This document shows, one piece after another, positions 21,364 to 32,551 of a stretch of DNA of 64,000 bases. Each line of letters begins with the position of its first letter. Position 1 is the stretch's first letter. This DNA is from Gaeumannomyces sp. JS-464 (taxonomy: Eukaryota > Ascomycota > Sordariomycetes > Magnaporthales > Magnaporthaceae), in contig NGZR01000001.1 of the NCBI GenBank assembly GCA_002197995.1, positions 3,472,001-3,536,000 of the forward strand, in the 5' to 3' direction. The notes under the pieces were generated by a model. It worked only from the letters and a program-made list of their open reading frames with translations, was not told where the DNA came from and searched no databases. Made by a program: the position numbers and the translations under genes.

Positions 21364-22718
21364 CTCGTGAATTGCTTTGCGGGCATGTTCATTTGCTTCG
21401 GCGGCCAATTTACAAACATAATTAACCATGCTGCGAGATGGCCGGACACTTTATACACGTAGCCCTTTGTATTCTCGTAGCGGAACGCTTTTGTGTACCA
21501 TTTGCGGAGAATTTTCACATCTCTACTTTTGACGGCAATGTGCTTATAATGAAGGAAAACAAGGAAACAAAGCAGAAAAAACAGAAAGAAAGAAAAGAAC
21601 AAAGTGGTCAACACCGCACCCTTCCTCCATAGGGAACATGCCGGTGACCGGCTGAACCAAACCGCTAATTCTCGAACTGGCCCCAAACACTGCTCCTCCA
21701 GCGTCTTCGTGCCTCCTGGCAGTACTTGAGATGCTCCAAAAAACCCGGAGGTAGAGTATGTCTGGAATTGGTCCCAGCTGCATCTATCGGCCCAACACTC
21801 CGTACCAAACACACCGTTCTCGATCTTGCCAGTCTGCCGGTCGAAGGACGGGAAAGGCGTTGCCAGCTCGATTGGCGGCACAAATGCTGCCCATTGTATT
21901 GGGCTCGTTGCACTCGGGTCTGTACACCAGTGCTTGTGGCAAAAGCTCCAGGGAGCGGTCAAAGTAGTGTTGCGAAGAGAGGAGCAGTTCGTAGCCTTCT
22001 GGTATGGTTCGAAGAATATACCAACTATTTGGGTGTTTGTTGAGGAATGCCTGAAGTTCCCGAATGCCCTCTCGCGGCTCGGACCCAACGAAGCCGCCGC
22101 GGTCTAGGCCACGGAGGCTGATCCTCTTCCGCCCGGTGCGCACGGAATCAGATGTTCCCAGATGAACACCGCAGTATCGAGCCATTGTCGGGATAAAGAG
22201 GTAAGCACCGTAGGAGCCGCAGTTCTCAACACTGCAGCTGGCTTCGAGCAGGCTGTCGTACATGTCGTGATGGTGAAGGGACGCTTTCGCGCAACCTCGA
22301 ACCGGGCCGTAGCAATTAAGGCTCCCGGGGCATAGCGGGCGACGGTCTGATAGGGATCGGTTGCAGAGACAAAGTCCCTGAGAATGCTGTTAACATGGCG
22401 CAAGCGAAAAACCGATCGGATGTCGAACTCGTCGACCACGGCCGTGAGGAGCTCTGAGGGGAGGAGAAGATATCCCATGGAGGTGTTGGGCCGGGCATGG
22501 GATGTTTGAAGTCCTGACTGGAGGAAGGATCGGCGCATAACATGCAGCGTCCAGGGGCCGAATGTAATGCCGTGTCTCGGACGGCTGGCAGTCACCCGCA
22601 AAATTCGTTCCTTGTATGTTTGGATGCAGTCGTCGGGGTCATGCCCAGAGCCACAGACAAAACATCTGTCTTGTGTATCGGGATTTGCCTGGTCCAGCCC
22701 CGGATTTGTGATCGACAT
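21364..22718 (-). CDS. F-box-like protein, frame interrupted; 3' end abuts transposon
   Basis: Starts MSITNPGLDQANPD at 22718. A zinc-knuckle-like CFVCGSGHDPDDC lies near 22660-22620. An F-box-like segment LLLPSELLTAVVDEFDIRSV (about 22470-22410) is followed by FRLRHVNSILRDFV. The following region, with CSVENCGSYGAYLFIPT (about 22240-22190), resembles the Cys-containing block after the F-box in fungal F-box proteins. The frame shifts near 22265 and near 21890, so three frames contribute. The likely functional part ends near 21660 (GTKTLEEQCLGPVRELAVWF); beyond that the open frame is AT-rich and runs into the transposon end at 21361. F-box proteins recruit substrates to SCF ubiquitin ligases; no substrate can be inferred. 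Either a decaying gene or one with assembly indels. Confidence 0.55.
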
Positions 22719-23862
22719 CTTGTCGATGTGGGAGATGCCAGGCGAGCGACAGTAAAGCGATTCTAGTTGTGGAGAGATATTGAAGGTAAATGCAGCTAGA
22801 AAGCTGCACAGGGGCGAGCCGTGCTAAGGAATTGACCTTTGCGCGGTCCTCTGTTCTAAGTAGTCGAAGGATATCCTAACTCCTTAACCCATCTGGAGAT
22901 GTCACAGGAAACTTCTCATTCGCCTGGTTTAGTTCGGAGGCTTGTTGGTTGACACAAAGCCTATTTGGGGATACACATTTCTCCGTCCACCATTTAAGCC
23001 CAGTCAGCGCTGAGAAAACGATACACCGAAAAGAGAAAATGCGAGGACGAATATTTGGATGGAGCGGGTTCGATGCATTGGGGCTTACATGTGGAGGATT
23101 TGCCCAGTGGGTGGCGAAGCTGTGCCAGCCCGCACATGCCGCTGAGATTCTGGCTCCCAGGCTGTGATCTGGCACTGGGAGGAGACCGGGCTCCTTAGTC
23201 TCAAAGTCGACCGCGGCCTGTCCCGATCCCTCACACTAGCATGGCCCACCCGACTCCGCCGGCGGCCCCCGCCGCCGGAGGGTCTCGCCGTGCCTGGCTG
23301 CTGAAGGCGTTGACAATAACGTTGCGGCAGGCTGCCGAGGCACGAGCCATTGCGTAGTGCGCCCCTATCCTCTCCCCTCAGGTGCCGCGGATCCAATGCT
23401 GCCCCTGGTCGCCGCGGGAACCAAGGCCGGGCCGGCCGACGATGTGACCGGTAAGGGCGGCCTCGCAATCGCCGCATGGCTAATGTGGGCTTCAGCAACG
23501 GGTTTGAAAGGTACCCCGACGCAACGCTTCTCGACGCGGCCGCGGAGAATGACGCGTCGGTCAATGAATGCACACAAGCATAAAGCCAATCCCCGCGCAA
23601 GACGTCCGGCGTTGTAGGGCCCTCCATCTCCGAAATGAATAGCACGGTCGATTGCCTACATCTACATACCTACCTAGATAAGTAGGTACCTAGGTGCATA
23701 CATGAAAGAGAGTGGAAGAAGTAGAAACGGCTGGAAATTAGAGGAAAATGGACCCCAGAAATAGCCGTAAAGACCCCGAGACTCCCGAAAATCAAACCCA
23801 TTACCGGATGCACTGGAAACAGTTAGGTAAGAACCTCTCCAAACGCGAGACTCCTCTAATCC

Positions 23863-23895
<33 letters not shown>

Positions 23896-23915
23896 CCCTT
23901 CCTATATGCAAACCA
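22719..23915. other. Intergenic region without a supported gene
   Basis: Several GC-rich ORFs overlap on both strands at 23085-23650, but none shows a recognisable motif or clear intron signals. A TACCTACCTA/TAGGTACC word cluster lies at about 23665-23695, a common non-coding motif in Sordariomycete genomes. Confidence 0.5.
23863..23895. repeat. Perfect T16/A17 palindrome
   Basis: Sixteen T followed directly by seventeen A, just downstream of the stop codon (23916-23918) of the minus-strand gene. It could form a hairpin; being 3' of that gene it may act in termination or be a replication-slippage product. Confidence 0.8.
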
Positions 23916-25875
23916 TCACTTAAGCCGCGGCCGCTTGCTGGGGCTAGGGGCGGAAGTCCTTGGCATGTAGAACAGCTCGGTCTTGTATCCGCCCGGGGTG
24001 GGAGTGCCGCTCCGCACGGTCCTAGGCGTCAACTTGACGGCGCGGATGGTGCTGGGCGTCTCGATTTTGATGTGAGTCGGGCTGACCAGGGTCGTGCTCC
24101 GGCCTTGCGGGGTGGAAAAGGCCTGGGTCGCCCGCTGCCCAGGGGTCATGGGGACGCTTCGGAAAAGGTCTGGTGAGTCCAGCAGGTGCGAGTCGGCAAG
24201 CTTGTTGACACGGGGCGGGCGCGCGTCAGCCGAACCGCCATAGCCGTTGTCGTTGCCGGGGTGCCCCCGAATGGACATGGACGGCAGGCCGTCGTGGGTG
24301 ATGAGGTAGGTGCCTGGGTTGGCTTGCTGGGCGGCGAGGAGCACCTTCAGACGTAGGTGCGATTGCGCGACTGCCTCTGCAATTTGCCTCCAGCGCTCAA
24401 CCTTTGCGGCATCCTCGGCGGAGAGGCTAGTAGGCATCTGTGGCGGGCTGGGCGTGGAGGGCTGTCGCGATGACTCGGCAGGATTGTTGACCTTACCCGG
24501 GCTTGAGGGCTCGTGGGAGTTGGGATGCGGGGTGGCTGACATGTCTCGGAGCAGCTGCGCCTGTATTTGCTCCTCCTTGGTGTCGGACTCTGGGTGGTCA
24601 TTTCCAGGCTGCTGAGAGGCGTTATTCTCGTTCAGGCCCACTGTGCAGGTCTGGTCCTGGGCTTGCTCCTCGTCCAACATCTCTTGATCGTCCTGGTAGG
24701 TTGGCGGAGTCTGGATAGGCTGTGCTTCAGGATCCGACGAGCCGACCCCCTCCTGTTGGGAGGTGGAGTCGGCAGTGGCTTTCATGGCTTGCTCGAGGCA
24801 AACATCACGATCCCGGTTCGATTCAGTTCTACAGGGCCAAATATTAGCATTCCCATCGTTGCCACCAGAGAATCACGGACATGTATCACACTCACCTGCC
24901 CAAGCGCTTGCGCTTTTTGCCGACCGTAGCCTCGGCCTCGGACTCGTCCGTAGGGCCACCTCTCTTCAGGCCGCGCAGGACTCCGTCGACGGCAGGCTTG
25001 ATCAGCTGCCACCGGCCAGTGTGGTGCTCGACAAAGCCCTCCCAAAACGGGTCGACCCTGCCCTCAGGCGTGCGCGGGTCGTGGTGAAGGTAGCCCAGCT
25101 TCGTTTTGGATAGAGCCGATTCCCACTGCTTCTCCTTGCGGCCGCCCGCCAGTGTGAAGCGGGCCGACCCATGGCCGAGAGCAGTACGGGCGGCAAAGAA
25201 CCCAGCGCTGAAGAACTCGGGCGGGAATGGGAGCTCGCCGTTGCTGTCGACGAGCTCGCGCCAGGTTTTGAAGGACGAAGGGTTGACGCGAACAAGGTAG
25301 CTCACGAATGTGTTGTACTCACGGAACGTCCTATGCGAGGCTGGGAAATCGGAGGTGATCCCGAAACTGCGTTCGTTTTCCGAATTCATTTGACACCCGG
25401 CTTTGAAAGCGCCCTTCTTTGTAGCCTGGATCGACAACGGCTGGGAGCCGTTGTGGGCGGTACACATGCATTTCAGCGAGTTGTAAACGTCGTCGAAGGC
25501 AACCCAGGGCCGTTGCGCGACCATCCGGTGGCAGAGATGTCGCAAGTACCGGTCGGGATCTCGAAGGGCCTCGACGAGGCCGTACTCTGGCTCGACGAGG
25601 ATGGGGTGTGGAACAACCGCCTGCGGCCGTTTTGCTTTGGCATTGTCGACCGCGGGCTTTTTGCTCCGGCTTACGGTGGAAGCCCGGGACGTTTCGCCGG
25701 TCACATGGGGCGCCATCGTGAAGTGGGCATTCGAAACCCTTTGCTTTTCGAGGTGCGTGCTGCTAGTGGCGGCGTTGGCGTCGTCCGTAGGCATAAAGCC
25801 CAGGGCAGCAGAGGTGTCCGGAAATGCGCGTGCAGGTAACGCGGAGTCTCCGTGCTTAATCTTTTTGGGTGGCAT
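23916..25875 (-). CDS. Uncharacterised two-exon protein with basic nuclear-type motifs
   Basis: Exon 1 is 24896-25875 and exon 2 is 23916-24828. The intron (24829-24895) has GTGAGT and TGTAG ends. About 630 residues, starting MPPKKIKHGDSALPARAF; an ATG at 25920 in the same frame is an alternative. The first half has a compact, aromatic-rich conserved-looking domain (YGLVEALRDPDRYLRHLCHR to WEGFVEHHTGRWQL) ending in a GKKRKRLGR nuclear-localisation-like stretch. The second half is Gln/Pro/Ser/Thr-rich, with coil-prone KVERWRQIAEAVAQSHLRLK, and ends SPSKRPRLK, again NLS-like. No enzyme motif, zinc finger or membrane segment seen. I do not recognise it; a nuclear role is inferred only from the basic motifs. 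It stands alone between the accessory island and the metabolic cluster. Confidence 0.72.
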
Positions 25876-26974
25876 GTCGAGAGCGGCAGGACCTTGAAGA
25901 TGTGTTGAACGGGTGATCAAACGTAGGTTACGAAGTATGGAGAAGCCGAAAGGGCTTACCCGCGGAAAATTTGCCGTCAGGTAGGCAGGCAGGCAGGTAG
26001 GTAGGTAGGTAGGTAGGAAAGGAATATTTGTGGGTGCGGTGGCTGGAGAATGGCTTTTTTTTTTTTTTTTTTTGAAGGATGAGTGGCAAGATTGCCGGTG
26101 CTCGAGCTCCTAGATGTCATAGATTGGCGCCTTTTTCTAACTATCACCTCAGGTAGCGCTTAGATCTGGCTCATCTGGGTGGTACATGCGGAAAAGAGGT
26201 TTCCTCGACCAACACTTCGTAGGGCTGGATATGATAACTGCCGAGGCCTCCACGTTGCACGCGCCGAATAGACTCGATTAAACGAGAACGATGACTAGGC
26301 TAGACTGATCTCGTCAGGCCAGACAGTGTTTACGATGTTGAGCCACTCCGCGGTCCCAATACCGCCGCAACTACCTGCGTCCAGCCAAGCTGTAACTATC
26401 TCGGCCGGGCTGAAGCCTCGTCTGTCGGACTGCTTCTCCTGGACGCGTGCATACAACTTAAATCCGTCTTCCCGATTTGGACGCAAATTCAGCCCCCTCT
26501 GATCTGGGGAAGTGGGGCGCAAAATGGGCATGCTCCATTCGCTGAATGTTCCGTGGGGGCGGGGTCACTGCCACCACCCACTAGGACCATAGAATGGAGC
26601 ATCGAGGGAAACTGCTGGATCCTTCGCTCATTGACAGAAGCATGGCGTTCGTCGGCAAAATCGTGCCGAGGCTCCTTCTCCAAGCGGGGCCCTTTGGCAC
26701 CGGCGGCCGGATCCCGAGCTGGCGACATTGGGACCTCTCCGGGCTTTGAAGTGCTGCTGTCCGGCAATCGCTTTACCGAGGAACGGTGTCTCCAGCTGGT
26801 AAGCTTGATTGCAGAATCATCTGGGCCCGCCAGCTCGTGTTTTTCACACTCTCTCAAACGAACTCAGCCGACGATTGCTCCCAGGTCATGATTGCTTCAG
26901 GGGACTCTCCACGGCCCGCGACAGGATCAGACAAGAACACACGACAAACCGCGGTGACTCGGCGATGAACGAAG
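25876..26974. other. Intergenic promoter region with microsatellite and T19 tract
   Basis: The region between divergent genes (unknown protein on minus, P450 on plus). A GGCA/GGTA microsatellite runs from about 25980 to 26018 and a run of 19 T lies at 26055-26073. Small overlapping ORFs at 26295-26960 show no motif. Confidence 0.6.
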
Positions 26975-28921
26975 ATGCTATTTGATGGCATTACAAGCGG
27001 CCTCTCGCTTGCCAAGGTCCAGCAGGCCATAGCAGGTCTGGAGGCGGCCAATGCTTTGCTCGTCCTGCTTGGCCTCGCGGTCGCGGCCGTAGCCGTCGAC
27101 TATGCCTGGATGCTGTTTTTGAGGTCCAAAATGCCCCCTGGTCCGCTTCCGTGGCCGATCGTTGGTAATACGTTTTCTTTGCCAAATGAGAAGCCTTGGG
27201 TGTATTTCGAAGAGCTGGCCCAGAAGTACAAGGCGCCCCTAATAACCTTTTGGATCGGCCGGTAAGCAACTCCCTCTGCGCCTCGCAGCGCCGTTTCGTG
27301 GGCTTTGGTCACTGACGACGGGCGGCGACTCAACAGCAACCCCACCGTCTGGATCTGTGACGCTTGGGCGGCACACGATATCTTCGAAAAGAAGGCGCAG
27401 CTATATTCGTCCCGGCCGCGGATGGTCGTTTTTGGGGAGCTGGGGACGGGCCAGGCAAGTTTATTTCCCCCCTTTTTCCCCCGATACATGCTGATTTGCT
27501 AACATGCACAAGTCTAATCTGGTGACGATGAGGACCCGGAACCAACAAGAGCGCGACCATTGGAGGATACATAGGAAAGTTATGCACCTGGGGGTCGGCA
27601 TCCAGGCCGTGCGTCGGTACCGAGATGTTCAAAACCTCGAAAGCAAAGTTGTCGCGAGCGATATGCTACGCGATCCAGCTGACTTTGTCAAGCATCTCGA
27701 GCGATACGCCACGAGCGTGGTGTCTATCCTCGCCTTTGGGCGCCGCGTCGCCTCCTTCGACGACCCTATCATCACTGAAGTCATTGCCGTCATGCAACTT
27801 GCGGCGGAGCTTAACGTGCCGGGAAAAACTTTTCCAATGTTGATGGAGACATTCCCCATCCTGGCCAAGTTCCCCCGCTCGATGCCGTGGATGCGAGGGC
27901 TGGGGTCGCGTGGCCAGAAAGGGGGACACTACTTCTTCTACTCGCTGGCGCTGGAGGCGCTAGAGCAGCAGGCCGAAAAGACGGACGAGCAGCGCGCCAA
28001 CATTCCCAAGCCATACGTCAAAACGCTGTTCGACGAGAACGAAAAATACAACCTTCCCATTGACGAGCTAAGCGCCCTAACCGGAAATCTTTTCGGCGCC
28101 GGTTCCGACACGAGCGCTAGCACTTTGGTCACCTTTGTGCTGGCCTGCACCGCCTTCCCCGAACCGATGCAGCGCGCCCAGGCCGAGCTGGACGCCGTTG
28201 TGGGGGCCCACCGCTCGCCCGGCTGGGATGACCAGGCGTCGCTGCCGTACGTCAACGCTTTCGTCAAGGTGCGCGCAACGCTGAATTAACCAATAACCCT
28301 AACCTAACCCTAATCTAACTCTAACCCTACCCCTAGGAGGTGCTACGCTGGCGCTCTGTGGCCATCATCGGCGGGCAGCCGCACTCCCCCACAGCCGATG
28401 ACTACTACGAGTTTGCTGGAAGGAGATACTTGATCCCGGCCAACTCGTGGGTTCAGGGGAATGTCTGGGCTATCCACCGGAACCCCCGGGAGTTCCCCGA
28501 ACCGGATCGCTTCGAACCAGAGCGCTTTATCAAGGGCTCCGAGTGGCAGAGGCCGTTCCCCGGCGACAAGGGGTACCACACGTTTGGCTGGGGCCGGCGG
28601 GTGTGCAGCGGACAGGCCCTGGCCGAGCAGGGGGTATGGATCACCATCACGAGGCTGCTGTGGGCGTTCGACATCCGCAAGAAGCGCGACGCGGTTGGCA
28701 AGGAGATTCCCGTCGATATCTTTGCGTTTACGAACGGCCTGAATATGAGGCCGCAGTCGTTCGAGTGCGATATCGCGCCGCGTTCGCAGGAGATCCGGGC
28801 GACGATCGAGAGGGAGGGCGAGGAGGCGCTTGTGGAGCTGAAGCCGCTCGAGGGGGAGAGTCGGTACAGGATGTCTACCTTTTACCAGCAAAAGAAGGCT
28901 GAGAGTAAAAGCAAGGTATGA
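26975..28921 (+). CDS. Cytochrome P450 monooxygenase
   Basis: Four exons: 26975-27261, 27337-27454, 27513-28268 and 28337-28921. About 580 residues and in frame throughout. An N-terminal membrane anchor (ANALLVLLGLAVAAVAVDYA, about residues 25-45) is followed by the proline hinge PPGPLPWPIVGN. The oxygen-binding I-helix is GAGSDTSAS near 28095, and the ExxR motif is EVLR at the start of exon 4. The haem loop FGWGRRVCSGQAL lies near 28580-28620. Intron 2 appears to be GC-AG (GCAAGT donor at 27455). Intron 3 contains telomere-like repeats. It acts at the ER membrane with a P450 reductase (family knowledge); the substrate is unknown. It resembles the CYP families used in fungal secondary metabolism and aromatic oxidation, and is the first gene of the presumed catabolic cluster. 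Confidence 0.93.
28294..28336 (+). repeat. Interstitial telomere-like CCCTAA repeats inside a P450 intron
   Basis: Intron 28269-28336 is almost entirely irregular CCCTAA/CCTAA/TCTAA units, the complement of the fungal telomere repeat TTAGGG. The units also supply CTAAC branch sites and the final CTAG acceptor. Confidence 0.85.
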
Positions 28922-29389
28922 GGATGGACTGTACGCCAGGGAACGGTGGCGATCTGCTGTATCTGTAGCCTTGTCAATACTAGGCATCTGCCTATGCATT
29001 TACCCCCTTTTTTGATATTTTTGCTCCCCGTTCACACCTCCTTTCTCCCGCCTTCCCTTCACCCTCCTCCTTTTGCCTTACCACCCTCCTTCATTCCATT
29101 CTGTTCCATTTCTTCTCCCAGCATCATGTTCAACGTGTATGAGGCCAGGCCTACGCAAATTTCAAGCCAACGACCTCGCCTGTAGTGGCCTGGTTCTTCT
29201 TGACGCTGGTCACAACCTCGACAGTGTGTGAACGTTGGGCACGACAACCCTGCGAAAAGGCGAAACTGCTGAGTCCTTCATGGATCTTATTCTTGTAATA
29301 CCTTTATAAACTAGACGTAGCCTAATGGCTCGTACGAGGAGACGAGGGGGTCGCGCATTGCGCCCCTAGGCGAACGGAAAACAAAAAGC
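28922..29389. other. Intergenic region between convergent P450 and dehydrogenase genes
   Basis: A pyrimidine-rich (CT/CCT) stretch covers about 29000-29125. No gene supported. Presumably 3' UTRs. Confidence 0.6.
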
Positions 29390-30460
29390 CTACGCCTTAA
29401 TATTCAACATCCTCTCGCTCATCTCCCACAGTCTCCCCGCCTCCTTGTCTTTAACGTGTGGCGCCGCGAGCCCGTCAGCTATCTGGCAGTCAGCCAGGTA
29501 GCCCAGCACCTCCCCGCCGACGTCCAGGTCTGCAAGGGCCGGGTCGAACGCGGCGACAATCGTCGTAGACGCGCCCGCGTCCAAACTCTTCCAAAGGTGC
29601 TTTGGCGCCGTGTTCAGCATGTCCTCCTTCCCCTTCTCGTCCAGCGACCGACTAAGCTCCGTCTCGATCGACCCCGGGTGCACCGACAGCGCCAGAATCC
29701 CGCTGTCCTTGAACAGCTGCCGCGTCAGCTCCGACGCGTGCAGGACGTTGGCGCACTTGCTCTGGCCGTAGCCCACGAACCCGGGGTACGTCCCCTCCGG
29801 GTCGGTGAGCCGCGTGAGAAACGCCGGCGCCGTCCTGGAGGGCCGCTCCGCCTCCGGGACCGACTCGTCGTGCGGTGGCTTCTCGAACGCGAGGTCGGAG
29901 AAGCGGATCGGCGACAGCCGGTGGCCGTGGCTGCTGACGTTGACAATACGGGTGGAGCCTCTCGGGGCCCCTTCGGCGGCCGCCGCCTTTTTCAGCGCGG
30001 GGAGGAGCAAGTTTGTCAGGAGGAAGGGCCCGAGGTGGTTGACGAACAGCTGTCTGTCGAGCCTCGTGCCGTCGGGGGCCACCATGAGGTTCCGGTGCAA
30101 GTCGTTGACTCCAGCGTTGTTGATCAAGACGTGGAGCTTGCCGTCGACGAGGGCCCCGATCTGGGCGGCCGCGTCCCTGACCGAGTCGAGTGAGCCGAGG
30201 TCCAGGAGAACCGACGAGACGTTCGCCGTGGGGTATTTCTGGGCGATGTCGGCGACGACTGCTTCGAGCTTGGCCTGGGTCCGGGACGCTAGGACCAGCT
30301 TTCCCGGGCCGTGTGCTGCGATGGCCAATGCCGTGGTCGCGCCGATGCCCGCTGGCGACACGCCCGTGACGACCACATTCTTCCCCCTGATCGTAGAGTC
30401 AAAGGCCTGCCCAGCCTCTGTGCCCGTGGTGTGCAGGTCCCATTCCGGGTGTGACGTCAT
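29390..30460 (-). CDS. Short-chain dehydrogenase/reductase (SDR)
   Basis: Single-exon ORF of 356 residues in one frame. The Rossmann nucleotide-binding motif TGVSPAGIG lies at about residues 33-41, followed by ASRTQAKLE (Arg after beta-2 suggests NADP preference). NNAGV is near residue 115, the catalytic Ser in IVNVSSHGH near 175, and YGQSK (catalytic Tyr and Lys) near 230. The longer insert before YGQSK and the overall length match the retinol-dehydrogenase-like/WWOX-like fungal SDRs. It would oxidise or reduce a carbonyl/alcohol on a small lipophilic or aromatic substrate; the substrate is unknown. It converges with the P450 and diverges from the FAD monooxygenase across a promoter of about 590 bp, consistent with a common pathway. 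Confidence 0.93.
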   Translation of the reverse strand: MTSHPEWDLHTTGTEAGQAFDSTIRGKNVVVTGVSPAGIGATTALAIAAHGPGKLVLASRTQAKLEAVVADIAQKYPTANVSSVLLDLGSLDSVRDAAAQIGALVDGKLHVLINNAGVNDLHRNLMVAPDGTRLDRQLFVNHLGPFLLTNLLLPALKKAAAAEGAPRGSTRIVNVSSHGHRLSPIRFSDLAFEKPPHDESVPEAERPSRTAPAFLTRLTDPEGTYPGFVGYGQSKCANVLHASELTRQLFKDSGILALSVHPGSIETELSRSLDEKGKEDMLNTAPKHLWKSLDAGASTTIVAAFDPALADLDVGGEVLGYLADCQIADGLAAPHVKDKEAGRLWEMSERMLNIKA

Positions 30461-31047
30461 TGCCGCTGATTGGAGGCTTTGTTTATTTGCTATTGCATGT
30501 CCCCTAGATCCTTTTCCCGCCGCTAGGACTGGCGGGCCGCCGTCATATCATCGTCTCCAGCAGAGCCGAGGTCGAGCCTTAGAAGGCACGCATTGAGCCG
30601 GCCCTGTAATGGGCTATCCAGCGGTCCATGGAAGTCTCCAATATCGCTAGGATGAGCCAGCTCCGGCGATGCTTCGGAAAAGCGGCAGGGGCGACATCAT
30701 TGGGTCGGAACGATGTTGCCGAGGCATTCTGCTGCGGGGTTTCAGTGCCATCCGGCGAACCCCTGCAGCCATCGCCCCCTCCTCCGCCCGCTTCCCCAAC
30801 TTTTCGGTCGAGACAAGGCGACCCCAGACCCATCCGTCACCCCGGCCGGCAGATGCAGGTGAGATGGAGATGCGGGGGACACGGTCCTTGGCTCTCGGGC
30901 TTTCATTATACCCCTGCCAGATGGCGACGCAGAGATATTGGCGAGTAAAAGGGGCGCGCTAGATCAAAGACCTCATTGCAGCCCATCGAGTGACCATTAC
31001 GAGCTACTTGGCCGCACCGGCGACACACTCACACAAAAAAGACCAAA
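30461..31047. promoter_or_regulatory. Divergent promoter of SDR and FAD monooxygenase
   Basis: The 587-bp region between two divergently transcribed cluster enzymes. CGG-N-CCG type words, candidates for Zn2Cys6 regulators, occur here (for example around 30530-30545), but in GC-rich DNA these are weak evidence. Confidence 0.35.
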
Positions 31048-32105
31048 ATGGACGCTAAACCCAAGACCGGGATCAAGGTCATCGTCGTCGGCGCAGGCTT
31101 CGGCGGCCTGGCGGCGGCGATTGAGTGCCACCGGAACGGGCACGACGTCGAGGTCTACGAGAGCTTCCCCGAGCTCAAGAGCCTGGGCGACATCATCTCG
31201 TTCGGCCAGAACGGCGGCCGCATCTTCCACCGCTGGGGCCTGTCGCGCAGGGGCGAGGTCGCGGACCGGATGCGCAAGCTCAGCATAGACCTGCAGAGCT
31301 ACGGCTTCCGCATTCACAAGTACGACACCGGCGAGGTTGTGCACCACCAGCCGACGCCGCCCCGCGTGCCGGACGCGCCCGTGTTCAACGGGCACCGAGG
31401 GGAGCTGCACGAGGTCGTGTTCGAGCACGCAAAGGAGCTGGGCATCCCCATCCACCTTGGCCAGCCCATTGAGCAGTACTTTGAGGACGAGGAGAAGACG
31501 GGGATTGTTCTCAAGAGTGGCGACAAGGTATGCATCGAAAGGTCCGCATCCCCGCTGTGCGGTCTCCTGCTGACGTGCTTAGGTCTTCGGAGACGTGTCA
31601 TCGGGCGGACGGGTCCGCTCGAAAGCCCGCGAGCTCGTGCTCGGCTTCGTCGACAAGCCGAAAAGCAGCGGATACGCCGTTTGGCGGGCTTGGTTCAGCA
31701 ACGGAGACATGATCAAGGACCCGCGGACCAAGGAGTTTTGCGAAAACGGCGACACTTTCAACGGCTGGATAGGGCAGGACGTGCACTTCCTCTTCTCGAC
31801 CATCAAGAACGGCACCGACTGCTGCTGGGTGCTAACACACAAGGACGATCACAACATCGACGAGAGCTGGTCGTTTCCGGGAAAGCTTGAAGAGGTCAAG
31901 GAGCTGCTGCGCGAGTGGGACCCTATATGCACGGCCATCATAGAGAAGACGCCGGCCTCCTCGCTGGTAGACTGGAAGCTCGTCTATCGCGACCCGCTGC
32001 CGCGCTGGATATCGAACCATGGGAGGATTGCGCTACTGGGCGATTCTGCACATCCGTTCCTCCCGACGTCTGCTCAGTAAGACCGGCCTTTCGCCATCTA
32101 AACCC

Positions 32106-32136
<31 letters not shown>

Positions 32137-32551
32137 TTGCCCAAGAACGTAGTGCTGACAGCTGGAACAGAGGCGCGACGCAGGCGTGCGAGGACGCTGT
32201 AAACTTGGCCATTTGCCTGCGCAGGGCCGGCAAGGCCAACGTGCCGGCGGCGCTGTGGACGCATCAGGACATCCGGTACGAGCGCGTCAAGGCGGTGCAG
32301 AAGACGGGGAAACGACGCGGGACAGGTGGCACAAGACGGACTGGGAGGCCGTGAAGAAGGACCCGCAGAGCGTTGCGTTCCCTAGAGAGGATTGGATCCA
32401 CAAGCACGACGCCGAGGCTCACGCCGAGGAGGTCTTCGACGAGGTCTTCCGGCACCGCCTGGCAGGAGGCTTGGGGGAAACAGCGGGTGGTGATGGCGGG
32501 TCGCTGATTAAAGACCAGCAGGCTGCGGCGCCGGTTTCTGTGGCGACTTAG
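31048..32551 (+). CDS. FAD-dependent monooxygenase (salicylate hydroxylase-like)
   Basis: Three exons: 31048-31527, 31583-32076 and 32171-32551. The N-terminal GxGxxG reads VIVVGAGFGGLAAAIE (residues 10-25). The FAD-ribityl-binding GD motif is ALLGDSAHPFLPT near 32030-32070, followed across intron 2 by AQGATQACEDAVNLA, the usual group A flavoprotein hydroxylase sequence. The frame slips at the G4 run 32306-32309; one added G continues into DRWHKTDWEAVKKDPQ and a stop at 32549. Intron 2 contains a C30 tract. Family members use NAD(P)H and O2 to hydroxylate, often with decarboxylation, phenolic acids. Neighbouring aldehyde dehydrogenase and decarboxylase genes support an aromatic-acid role, but the substrate is inferred. 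Confidence 0.9.
32107..32136 (+). repeat. C30 homopolymer inside intron 2 of the FAD monooxygenase
   Basis: Thirty consecutive C between donor 32077 and acceptor 32170. The complementary strand is a G30 run able in principle to form G-quadruplex structures. Length is likely unstable and unreliable. Confidence 0.9.

Noticed and set aside
1..22718. Repeat-induced point mutation (RIP) as cause of broken genes
   Set aside because: Defects are one-base indels, not clusters of C-to-T changes with TA-rich composition; GC content stays high.
23085..23645. 186-residue minus-strand ORF
   Set aside because: Arg/Pro/Ser-rich composition typical of the antisense of GC-rich DNA, no motif, no start context, overlaps other open frames.
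29456..30596. Long plus-strand ORFs opposite the short-chain dehydrogenase
   Set aside because: Arg/Val- or Ser/Thr-rich shadows of a clearly real SDR gene on the minus strand.
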